Source: DATAWK01 sp036267255
Lineage (GTDB): Bacteria > Acidobacteriota > Terriglobia > Terriglobales > Acidobacteriaceae
Direction: 5' to 3'
Assembly (NCBI GenBank): GCA_036267255.1
Contig: DATAWK010000005.1
Location: 94,535 to 158,534, forward strand
Length of the DNA: 64,000 nucleotides
The notes under the pieces were generated by a model. That model did not search any database, had not been told where the DNA came from, and was given only the letters and a program-made list of their open reading frames with translations. Positions 1-7,377 of this stretch are shown here, piece after piece. Numbering within the stretch: the stretch's first letter is position 1; every line of letters starts with the position of its first letter. Position numbers and translations under genes: made by a program.

Positions 1-315
1 GCAGCCTTCTGGAGGAGACCCATCATTCGTAGTGAACTTTACAGCTACGCCCAATCGTTGGGGGTGAAATTCGGATGGGAGATTGGTGGGCTTATTGCAG
101 GACATTGGATCGGGCAGTTTCTGTACGAAAGAATCACTCACAGTGGACTCAGCAGCATCAACAGATGTCACTTGTATTGCAGCCGATTCTTCGGCGATTC
201 ATTGCATAGGATAGCCGCGAAGGAAAAGATCGACTGTCTCGCGGACCAACCGATCCAGGGTCTTGGCGTCGGCTTGTGTGTCCATTCCTGCAAGCAGCCG
301 ATACAAAATATTTGA
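1..315 (+). pseudogene. 3' fragment resembling an M24-family metallopeptidase, cut off or decayed
   Basis: A frame is open from the window edge to a stop at 313-315. Its first ~45 residues read like the C-terminal half of M24 (Xaa-Pro aminopeptidase-like) proteins: SYAQSLGVKFGWEIGG, then IAGHWIGQF, where the GHxxG histidine is typical of the M24 fold. In the family, as I remember it, this segment is followed by a proline-histidine pair and then by Glu-containing metal-ligand motifs. Here the pair is Leu-Tyr, and the rest of the frame is unrelated and runs antisense to the tetR gene. I infer a gene truncated or mutated after codon ~45. The family call is from memory of the motif only, and the upstream part lies outside the window. 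Confidence 0.35.
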
Positions 316-813
316 GGACAACGCATCATAAAAATATATCGCTGCCGTTGCTTGCGCTGATGCGCGCTGCTTCGCGTCGCCGGAGTAAGACATGAGGACA
401 TTTGCAATCAACTTCGTCGTTGCCTGAGGGCCATGCACATACCATGCATATCCAACTTCCGGACATCGTGGCGCCTCTGCAATCACCAATCGGTGCAATG
501 CGATAGAGTGCGGCTTAGTGAGAAGACCAACAAGTGCCCGGCCAAGCTTCTTCAAGCTCTGCTCCAGACTCAACTTCGAGTAATCGATATCGCGCAGCGG
601 AGCGTTGAATTCCTTGCAGAGATTTTCGATGGTCAGAATAAACAAACCGCACTTACCGCCAAAGGTGCTGTATATGGTGCTCTTGGATCCTCCAGCCTTT
701 TGTACAATTTCATCTATCGTTACGCCATCATAACCACGCTTCAAGAATAGATCGGCTGCAGTTTTCTCCAGGGCTGCGCGGCGTTTTTTTGAACGTGCCT
801 GCTCTTTTTTCAT
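199..813 (-). CDS. TetR/AcrR-family transcriptional repressor, AefR-like
   Basis: A 204-residue dimeric DNA-binding repressor. The N-terminal helix-turn-helix is visible at residues ~12-58 (ADLFLKRGYDGVTIDEIV, then GGSKSTIYSTFGGK). The C-terminal ligand domain contains LHRLVIAEAPRCPEVG, which matches the AefR-like TetR_C_7 pattern. I chose the ATG at 813 because GGAGGTAGAA sits directly before it; in-frame ATGs at 852 and 825 have no such site. It is divergent from the sugar dehydrogenase gene. A 20-bp near-palindrome at 947-966 over a putative promoter is a plausible operator. Ligand unknown; control of the dehydrogenase/TonB pair is inferred from arrangement only. Confidence 0.85.
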   Translation of the reverse strand: MKKEQARSKKRRAALEKTAADLFLKRGYDGVTIDEIVQKAGGSKSTIYSTFGGKCGLFILTIENLCKEFNAPLRDIDYSKLSLEQSLKKLGRALVGLLTKPHSIALHRLVIAEAPRCPEVGYAWYVHGPQATTKLIANVLMSYSGDAKQRASAQATAAIYFYDALSSNILYRLLAGMDTQADAKTLDRLVRETVDLFLRGYPMQ

Positions 814-937
814 TTCTACCTCCATTGCAAAAGTCGCAGATTGAGAATGCATATGGCCCGTAACGTGTATGCAGTCTCGCTTTTCACAAGTTCATCAATT
901 TAAGATTGCTACAAATATAAGCGAATTTTTCTAAATC

Positions 938-966
938 TTGCAGTTAAATGTACTGTACGGTACATT
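938..966 (+). promoter_or_regulatory. Candidate promoter with overlapping TetR operator
   Basis: TTGCAG (938-943), a 17-nt spacer and TACATT (961-966) form a plausible sigma-70 promoter for the sugar dehydrogenase. The near-perfect palindrome AATGTACTGTACGGTACATT (947-966, only the central T/G pair breaks symmetry) covers spacer and -10. Its size and position fit a TetR-dimer operator that blocks RNA polymerase, and it lies ~135 bp from the tetR start. Binding is inferred. Confidence 0.5.
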
Positions 967-1095
967 CTTATTATAGAGCGAAACGCCGATTGCGATCTCA
1001 TCTTTGGAATGTTTACAGACGAGATGCACATATTCACCGGCAGCACATGGCGTTGTTATCGCTTTATCATTCCGATTCCAGCGAGGAACTTCTCT

Positions 1096-2418
1096 ATGAA
1101 AATTGCCCATCTTTGGCTCGCTACAATTGCGGCGGCTGTGATCATGCCATCTTTATTTGGCTTGGAGAGTCCATCCTCTACTTCAAAAGTACAAACAGGG
1201 CCAGCAGCATTTACCAACTGGCAACAGGAGAAGCCGGGGGTCTCCCGCAAGATCACTCTCGCCGATCTCCCGCAACCATTCGCGACCAAGTCCGTTGACA
1301 ATGGACCCAACATTGTTCCACGCCCCGCCAATGCATGGCCTCAAACTCTGCCAGGATTCAAGGTGGAACTGTACGCGACTGGCTTGGATAATCCACGCTT
1401 GATCCGCACTGCGCCCAATGGAGATTTGTTTGTTGCAGAGAGCCATGGAGGAGATATCCGTGTCTTTCGTGGCATCACAAAAGATGGAAAACCTGAAAAA
1501 TCTGAGGTGTTTGCTACAGACTTGAATCTTCCCTTCGGAATTGCGTTTTACCCTGTCGGACCCAATCCGCAATGGGTGTATGTAGGGAACACAGATTCCG
1601 TTGTACGTTTTCCGTATCACAATGGGGATATGAAGGCCACAGGCGCCGCACAAACCATCGTTTCCGATATACCCGGCGGTGGCCATCTGCGCGGCGGCGG
1701 CCATTGGACTCGCGATGTCGCATTCTCTTCTGACAACACCAAAATGTTTGTCTCCGTGGGATCACACTCCAATCACGACAATGCCGACAACAACCCATTG
1801 GAATGGCACCGTGCCGACATTCTGGAGTACACACCTGAAGGTAAAGATTTCAAGATCTATGCCTATGGCATCCGAAATCCAGTTGGGATTGCCATCAATC
1901 CAACAACGGGTCAATTATGGGCCTCTGTGAATGAACGAGACACGTTGGGAAATAACCTTGTGCCGGACTATATCACCCATATTCAGGAAGGCGGATTCTA
2001 TGGCTGGCCATGGTTTTATATGGGTGGGCACTGGGACCCGACGCTTCAAGGCAAACATCCGGAATTGAAAAATAAAGTACTAACGCCGGATGTTCTTATC
2101 CAACCGCATTCCGCCTCATTGGAAATGACGTTTTATGAAGGACACCAGTTCCCCGCTGAGTACCATGGAGATGTTTTCGCAGCGGAACACGGGTCGTGGA
2201 ACAAGCGACAGCGCGCCGGATACGAAGTGGTCCGTGTACCTTTGAAAGATAGGCATGCAACAGGAGTTTACGAGGACTTTCTCACTGGATTTGTTCTTTC
2301 TGATGGGAGTGTCTGGGGGCGTCCAGTTGGCGTGGCTGTGGCAAAAGACGGCTCGTTGATGGTCACAGACGATGGCTCTAACTCCATTTGGCGCGTCAGC
2401 TACACGGGTGCGCATTAA
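1096..2418 (+). CDS. Sorbosone dehydrogenase-type PQQ-dependent sugar dehydrogenase, exported
   Basis: A 440-residue protein of the soluble glucose/sorbosone dehydrogenase beta-propeller family, which oxidises sugars or aldoses in the periplasm, often with PQQ. It shows the family's propeller motifs, including PNGDLFVAES, PGGGHLRGGGHWTRD, MFVSVGSHSNH, YGIRNPVGIAINP, GGFYGWPWFYMGG and FAAEHGSWNK. An N-terminal hydrophobic stretch (IAHLWLATIAAAVIM) looks like a signal peptide. The ATG at 1096 is preceded by GAGGAA; a longer frame from 1009 has no ribosome binding site and would bury the signal peptide. The TonB receptor gene follows without a gap, so the two are probably co-transcribed. Substrate and cofactor are not determined by the sequence. 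Confidence 0.85.
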   Translation: MKIAHLWLATIAAAVIMPSLFGLESPSSTSKVQTGPAAFTNWQQEKPGVSRKITLADLPQPFATKSVDNGPNIVPRPANAWPQTLPGFKVELYATGLDNPRLIRTAPNGDLFVAESHGGDIRVFRGITKDGKPEKSEVFATDLNLPFGIAFYPVGPNPQWVYVGNTDSVVRFPYHNGDMKATGAAQTIVSDIPGGGHLRGGGHWTRDVAFSSDNTKMFVSVGSHSNHDNADNNPLEWHRADILEYTPEGKDFKIYAYGIRNPVGIAINPTTGQLWASVNERDTLGNNLVPDYITHIQEGGFYGWPWFYMGGHWDPTLQGKHPELKNKVLTPDVLIQPHSASLEMTFYEGHQFPAEYHGDVFAAEHGSWNKRQRAGYEVVRVPLKDRHATGVYEDFLTGFVLSDGSVWGRPVGVAVAKDGSLMVTDDGSNSIWRVSYTGAH

Positions 2419-4789
2419 ACTCGGCGCAACTGTGAACTATAAAGATCACTTACGCGCTTTGCCTGTACGTATCCCTGTGCGGATAAACACGTCGGCCAAG
2501 CCGCTTTTGCTGCTCGTTGTTCTTGCGTTCTGCTTAGCCGCAAGCCCAAATGTCTTGCAGGCTCAAATTATTCGTGCGCATTATTCGGGACAGGTCCTGG
2601 GGCCGGCCAACCAGCCTGTCCCAGATATCTCTGTTCAACTGGAAATAGCGCAGCGTACGCTGCAGGCCGTTACCGACAGCACAGGTCATTTTGATTTTGT
2701 TGTTTCGCCGGCAAGCACCACTCTGAAAGCACAAGCAACGGTAAAAATATTGCAGCCCGGCTATGCCCCATTGCAACAAGATATTCTTCCAAACTCTCCA
2801 GCATATTTGCATCTCTCTCTGGGAACCATTTCTCAACGTGTAGTTGTGACCGCAAGTAAGACAGCTCTGGCGCTCGATGCATCTGCCAATACCGTGCAGG
2901 TAGTCTCTGCGCGCTCGCTACAGCAGACCGCCAATGTATCGTTAGGGGACGGTTTACGGCATGTGACTGGATTAAGCCCGTTCCGCAGATCCAGCGCACT
3001 GATTGCCAACCCAACATCGCAAGGGGTCTCTCTGCGTGGTCTGGGATCCACTGCAGCCAGCCGTACCCTGGTATTGGCCGATGACATCCCTATCAATGAT
3101 CCCTTCGGCGGCTGGATTTACTGGGACCAGATCCCTTCTCTTGCCATCCAGGATGTAGAAGTCGTACGCGGCGGAGCTTCGGACTTATATGGAAGCAGTG
3201 CGATCGGCGGAGTGATTCATATAATTGAGCGCCCTTCGGAAGGGCCTGCCATCTATGCGATCGATACTGGATACGCACAAGAAAACACCCGGCACCTTGC
3301 GGTTCTAGGAAAGAAGCAATTCGGACCTTGGAGTGGACTCTTTGCCGGCGACACGCTGCGTACGGATGGCTATATTGAAGTTCCGGAAGACTTACGCGGC
3401 ACTGTCGATACCGCTGCCAATGTTCACTATGAAAATGCAGAACTGGATTTGGCTCGTACGATTGAACAGAGTGGACGCGCATTTCTCCGCGGGAATCTTT
3501 TGAATGAGGCTCGCGGCAATGGCACTCCGCTGCAAACCAATGGCACGCGTCTGTGGCGATACTCGAGCGGCTTGGATTGGACTACAGAAAATGCAGGTAT
3601 TTTCAATTTGCGGCTGTCTGGAAGTCAGGAACACTATCGGCAAAGTTTTTCTGCCATTGCCACCAACCGTGACAGTGAATTTTTGACTCGTCTGCAGCAG
3701 GTTCCCATCCAACAGATGAGGGCTTCGTTTCAGTGGACGCGCGTGCTGCGCCCATGGCTGACGATTGTTGCCGGGGCCGATGCAAACGATATTCGCGCTA
3801 CGGATTTTGAGTTGCCAATCATGGATGGGCATACCAATGGTTTGAGCGATACGACAGCGCGGCAGCGTGACATAGGCGAATATATCGAAGGTCTTGTACA
3901 AGCAAACGGCTGGACCCTCAGTGGATCTTTCAGAATTGACACATTTCAGAACCTGGATGCCACACAATACCAGCAAACCGGCGAAGCTCCCCTGCAAACC
4001 ACCCAGATTCCAAATCGCAGTGAAACATTGCTCAATCCCAAACTGGGTGCAGTTCGCCATATCAATGAATATCTGGACCTAACGGCATCCGCATACCGAG
4101 CCTTCCGTTCTCCGACGTTGAATGAGCTGTATCGCCAGGGGCAGGTGGGACAGGAGATTACGCTGGCCAATCCGAATTTGGTATCGGAACGTGCGACCGG
4201 CTGGGAGACCGGCTTACAATTTTCCCTACCCCAGTGGAATGCAGTTGTGCGTGCCAGTTATTTCTGGACAGAGGTGAATCGCCCTGTCACTGCGTTGACG
4301 CTGAACACTACGCCTACAGAGGTTTTGAACCAGCGGGAAAATCTGGGCCAAATACGAAGTCGCGGACTATCTCTTGATTATGAAGCGGAACCCTTCCCCT
4401 GGCTTAGCGTGCGCGGTGGCTATCAATACGCTAACGCCACAGTGACTCAGTTCGTACAACAGCCCAGCCTGATTGGAAAATGGATACCACAAGTCGCACA
4501 TAACATGGCAACCATGCAGGTGGGTGCCAGCCGGCATGGGTTGGGAACGATGCAGCTTCTTGCAACCGAAAGCGGCCGCCAATATGACGACGATGCCAAT
4601 GCATTTTTATTGCGTGGATACTTTCAGTTAGACGGATATGTCTCTCACACATTCGGCTCAAGATTCGAGGCGTATGCCGCTATTGCAAATATCTTCGATC
4701 GCTCCATCCAGGTGGGGCGTACTCCGATACTTACGCTGGGAACTCCTCGTATGGCAAGCGTGGGCATCCGCATTCATTCTAGGCCCTGA
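2372..4789 (+). CDS. TonB-dependent outer-membrane receptor
   Basis: An outer-membrane active transporter of up to 805 residues. After a signal peptide ending LQAQ comes a CarboxypepD_reg-like beta-sandwich (~65-150: YSGQVLGPANQPVPDISV), a possible TonB box (RVVVTASK), a plug domain (LGDGLRHVTG, VSLRGLGST, VVRGGASDLYGSSAIGGVI) and a long beta-barrel ending in typical aromatic strands (AAIANIFDRS, RMASVGIRI). The start is uncertain: ATG 2372 overlaps the upstream gene by 47 bp, while GTG 2432 and GTG 2477 would give more usual signal peptides of ~45 and ~30 residues; none has a clear Shine-Dalgarno. Coupling to a sugar dehydrogenase suggests carbohydrate or cofactor uptake, but this is inference. 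Confidence 0.9.
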   Translation: MALTPFGASATRVRIKLGATVNYKDHLRALPVRIPVRINTSAKPLLLLVVLAFCLAASPNVLQAQIIRAHYSGQVLGPANQPVPDISVQLEIAQRTLQAVTDSTGHFDFVVSPASTTLKAQATVKILQPGYAPLQQDILPNSPAYLHLSLGTISQRVVVTASKTALALDASANTVQVVSARSLQQTANVSLGDGLRHVTGLSPFRRSSALIANPTSQGVSLRGLGSTAASRTLVLADDIPINDPFGGWIYWDQIPSLAIQDVEVVRGGASDLYGSSAIGGVIHIIERPSEGPAIYAIDTGYAQENTRHLAVLGKKQFGPWSGLFAGDTLRTDGYIEVPEDLRGTVDTAANVHYENAELDLARTIEQSGRAFLRGNLLNEARGNGTPLQTNGTRLWRYSSGLDWTTENAGIFNLRLSGSQEHYRQSFSAIATNRDSEFLTRLQQVPIQQMRASFQWTRVLRPWLTIVAGADANDIRATDFELPIMDGHTNGLSDTTARQRDIGEYIEGLVQANGWTLSGSFRIDTFQNLDATQYQQTGEAPLQTTQIPNRSETLLNPKLGAVRHINEYLDLTASAYRAFRSPTLNELYRQGQVGQEITLANPNLVSERATGWETGLQFSLPQWNAVVRASYFWTEVNRPVTALTLNTTPTEVLNQRENLGQIRSRGLSLDYEAEPFPWLSVRGGYQYANATVTQFVQQPSLIGKWIPQVAHNMATMQVGASRHGLGTMQLLATESGRQYDDDANAFLLRGYFQLDGYVSHTFGSRFEAYAAIANIFDRSIQVGRTPILTLGTPRMASVGIRIHSRP

Positions 4790-4916
4790 CAGATTGCTCC
4801 GATCCGGATATTGGCAACACAGGCAGAAGGAATTTCCTGATTCTCTATCTTGCTGAGCCTTGGATTATGAAACCTGGAAATCCAGGAGAATGAAACGGGA
4901 ATAATATTGTTTCTAA

Positions 4917-5984
4917 ATGGCCGTCCGCAAAATCGTCCATATCGATATGGATGCGTTTTATGCTTCTGTCGAACAGCGGGATGATCCGCAATTGCGCGGC
5001 AAACCCGTCGTTGTCGCATGGCGCGGCGCACGTTCTGTGGTCTGCGCTGCATCATACGAAGCGAGGCGTTTCGGCGTGCGTTCTGCCATGCCAGCAATTC
5101 GTGCCGAACGTCTATGCCCCAATGCGGTCTTTGTCGCTCCGGATTTCACCCGCTACCGCGCAGTCTCACGTCTCGTCCGAGATATCTTCAGGCGCCACAC
5201 CGATTTGATCGAGCCGCTGTCGCTGGATGAGGCATATCTCGACGTTACCGAAAACAAAACCGGCTTAACAACGGCCACGCGCGTGGCGCGCAGTATTCGA
5301 GAGCAAATTCGTCAGGAATTGCATTTGACAGCGTCAGCAGGCGTAGCACCGAACAAATTTCTGGCAAAAATCGCTTCTGACTGGAAAAAACCAGATGGGA
5401 TTTTTGTCATTCGACCTGCAGATGTGGAGACTTTCCTGCCTCCACTGCCCGTAAGACGTCTGCCTGGTGTAGGCAAAGTAACAGGAGAAAAGCTTGAACA
5501 GCTAGGAATACAGACGGTGGGAGATTTGCGAAGTTTAGATCTGGTCATGCTCGAAGGCCGCTTTGGCCGCCATGGTTTGCGCCTGTACGAGCTGGCTCGC
5601 GGCGTTGATGATAGCGCCGTCGTCCCGGACAGGCCTACGCGATCCATCTCCGCCGAGGATACATTTGAGCACGACGTACCCTTGGCTGAAACGGAACCGA
5701 TGATTCGTCGCCTCGCCGAAAAGACGTGGTCTGCTTCGCGCAAAGAATCACGCGTAGCGCGTACCGTAGTTCTCAAGCTAAAGACAAGCGAGTTCAACAT
5801 TCTCACACGGAGCCACACGCCTAGCAACCCTCCCTCATCCTGCGAGGAATTGACCATCATCGCCCTGTCACTACGAGACCGAGTGGATCTGGGTTTGCAA
5901 CAGCGTTTTCGTTTAGTCGGCGTTGGCTTAAGCAATTTCCACAATCCTGAAAATGACTCTGCGCAAACGTATCTTTTCGACTAA
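4917..5984 (+). CDS. dinB: DNA polymerase IV (Y-family translesion polymerase)
   Basis: A 355-residue error-prone polymerase that copies past lesions. Catalytic acidic residues are present: Asp10 and Asp12 in HIDMDAFYASVEQ, Asp104/Glu105 in SLDEAYLDVTE. The helix-hairpin-helix of the thumb is seen in LPGVGKVTGEKLEQLGI, followed by the little-finger domain (RPTRSISAEDTFE). The protein ends QTYLFD, a good QxxLF beta-clamp binding peptide, so the C-terminus is complete. The ATG at 4917 has no strong ribosome binding site. It stands alone between the TonB gene and convergent TauE. No LexA-like box was recognised upstream. Confidence 0.95.
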   Translation: MAVRKIVHIDMDAFYASVEQRDDPQLRGKPVVVAWRGARSVVCAASYEARRFGVRSAMPAIRAERLCPNAVFVAPDFTRYRAVSRLVRDIFRRHTDLIEPLSLDEAYLDVTENKTGLTTATRVARSIREQIRQELHLTASAGVAPNKFLAKIASDWKKPDGIFVIRPADVETFLPPLPVRRLPGVGKVTGEKLEQLGIQTVGDLRSLDLVMLEGRFGRHGLRLYELARGVDDSAVVPDRPTRSISAEDTFEHDVPLAETEPMIRRLAEKTWSASRKESRVARTVVLKLKTSEFNILTRSHTPSNPPSSCEELTIIALSLRDRVDLGLQQRFRLVGVGLSNFHNPENDSAQTYLFD

Positions 5985-6179
5985 TTGCATACTATGGCCG
6001 AGCATCGCTTTCTGGATTTAAGTTGGAAGATATTGATGGCAAGATTACAGAAGAGAAAAGGATGCCGCAGTTTCTGATTGATTGCTGAAAGGAATTATTT
6101 ATGGCGTTCCTTTACGTATCATTGGCCTGCGCAAGATTTTGAGCATCTCGGAGATCTTTTGCTATGCTTCGACTCGCGA

Positions 6180-7013
6180 CTATTCTGTCTTGACACCGAA
6201 AGGCTTGCTAGAAGAAAAGTTGGTCTGATTTACATGCACCGCATGAGAGGAAGAATTGTTATGGAAATGTGTTGCCTGGTAGCAGAATTGAATGCCAATC
6301 ACGAGTAATAGCATGGCCAGGGCAAATCTTAGCTGGCGATTCGGAAGCTTCGGTGCAAGCCCACTACCCACAAACGCGCCGAGCGCGCCTCCCGCCACTA
6401 ACTTCAGTAGGAGGATGCCGTCGTAACTGCCACCGAGCACATGCAGCCCCCCTCCCACAAGCGACAGGCAAAGTCCAAAAGCGAGATCCGTACCGACGAC
6501 TTGGGATGCGTTTAAGCTTGTAAGGCCAAGCAATGCCAGAGTTCCAAGCGCACCTGCGCCTGAAGACGAAAAGCCTACCTCGGTACCTATAGGCAACATG
6601 AGTGCGGCAATCCATGCGGGATGAGTTTGTTTCGCGTTGGCCTTGCGATCCGGATAGACATGCCTGTAAATATGCCAAATTGAGGAAGCAACAATGATGC
6701 CGCCGAGCGCCGCATACAGAATATTCTGCTGCCCGTGTTTTACAACTCTATGGAAAAAAATCACTCCCAAAACAACACCCGGTAATCCACCGATCAACAT
6801 AATTCCAACGATGCGATACACAACCTGCTTCCGCCAAATTTGAATGGGCACGACTATCAACTTGACGATCGCAGAATACGCAAGGGCCGTTCCCACACTC
6901 ACTGCAATCGGAACACGCAAAAGCAGGATCAGTAGCGGTGCCGTGATGGTGCCTGCACCCACGCCTGTAACAGCTATCGCAAACGCGATAAAAAATCCGA
7001 TCACCCATTCCAT
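6180..7013 (-). CDS. TauE/SafE-family sulfite/organosulfonate exporter
   Basis: A 277-residue polytopic inner-membrane protein with about eight hydrophobic segments and the duplicated TauE/SafE layout: GFFIAFAIAVTGVGAGTITAPLL in the first half, PIGTEVGFSSSGAGALGT and GSGLAPKLP in the second. Family members export or import sulfite, sulfoacetate, taurine-derived sulfonates and similar anions. The upstream region supports a sulfur role: a poly-cysteine leader ORF (7232-7327) and an intrinsic terminator (7163-7197) lie 150-310 nt ahead of the start on the same strand. I infer transcription is raised when cysteine is short. The start (ATG 7013) has only a weak GGAAC upstream. Confidence 0.85.
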   Translation of the reverse strand: MEWVIGFFIAFAIAVTGVGAGTITAPLLILLLRVPIAVSVGTALAYSAIVKLIVVPIQIWRKQVVYRIVGIMLIGGLPGVVLGVIFFHRVVKHGQQNILYAALGGIIVASSIWHIYRHVYPDRKANAKQTHPAWIAALMLPIGTEVGFSSSGAGALGTLALLGLTSLNASQVVGTDLAFGLCLSLVGGGLHVLGGSYDGILLLKLVAGGALGAFVGSGLAPKLPNRQLRFALAMLLLVIGIQFCYQATHFHNNSSSHAVHVNQTNFSSSKPFGVKTE

Positions 7014-7162
7014 GCTGGTTCCGTTCCTATGGCTTTCGCCCCTTCATGAGCGTTTCGCACGCAAACCAATAACACATCGGTAAAAAATAAATTGAAGAGA
7101 TGCAATCATCATGCCTTGCATGTTTCCTGAAATGTTTGTTGGGAAATGAGGTAGGCAAAGAA

Positions 7163-7197
7163 AAACCCACACTCAGCAAATGTCTGATCGTGGGTTT
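7163..7197 (-). terminator. Intrinsic terminator, probable attenuator of the TauE/SafE gene
   Basis: Read on the minus strand, AAACCCAC pairs with GTGGGTTT. The stem is extended inside by TCAG/CTGA across a GA/GT internal loop, and it is followed by TTTTTCTTT. It lies 35 nt downstream of the leader stop codon and ~150 nt upstream of the TauE start, the position expected for a transcription attenuator. It could also end transcripts of the TPR/FG-GAP operon, whose last stop is 180 nt upstream. Confidence 0.75.
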
Positions 7198-7218
7198 GTT
7201 ACTGCTTAAGCTGACTGA

Positions 7219-7235
7219 ATAGAGTTACACTCTAT
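7219..7235 (-). promoter_or_regulatory. Pause-type hairpin overlapping the leader-peptide stop codon
   Basis: ATAGAGT and ACTCTAT form a perfect 7-bp stem with a 3-nt loop. The leader stop codon (7232-7234) lies in its 5' arm, so a ribosome finishing the leader peptide would melt it. Such a hairpin is a candidate switch or pause element between leader translation and the terminator at 7163-7197. This is inferred from position. Confidence 0.4.
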
Positions 7236-7327
7236 CGACAGTGCTCGCACCCTCGCCGACATGCGCTGCAAAGACAACAGCAACAACAAGCGGTGGGACG
7301 CATTCGGGTACAGAGCCTGAAAGACAT
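7232..7327 (-). CDS. Cysteine-rich leader peptide (31 aa), candidate cysteine sensor
   Basis: A 31-codon frame on the minus strand begins MSFRLCTRMRPT and contains ten cysteines, five of them consecutive (core ACCCCCLCSAC). Consecutive codons for one amino acid just before a terminator are the hallmark of ribosome-mediated attenuation. Poly-cysteine upstream ORFs ahead of sulfur genes are known in mycobacteria. Downstream come a hairpin over the stop codon, an intrinsic terminator and the TauE/SafE gene. No good Shine-Dalgarno precedes the ATG. A TTGACA at 7360-7365 with a weak -10 (CATCCT) would start the transcript very near the ATG, so a leaderless start is possible. Not experimentally supported. 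Confidence 0.6.
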   Translation of the reverse strand: MSFRLCTRMRPTACCCCCLCSACRRGCEHCR

Positions 7328-7377
7328 GACTGTCTTAGGATGTCGCAGTATCCATAGGATGTCAATCCCATCGAAAC

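Noticed and set aside
6101..6145. Short ORF with AAAGGA upstream between dinB and TauE
   Set aside because: Only 13-14 codons, no context, overlapping the convergent intergenic region.
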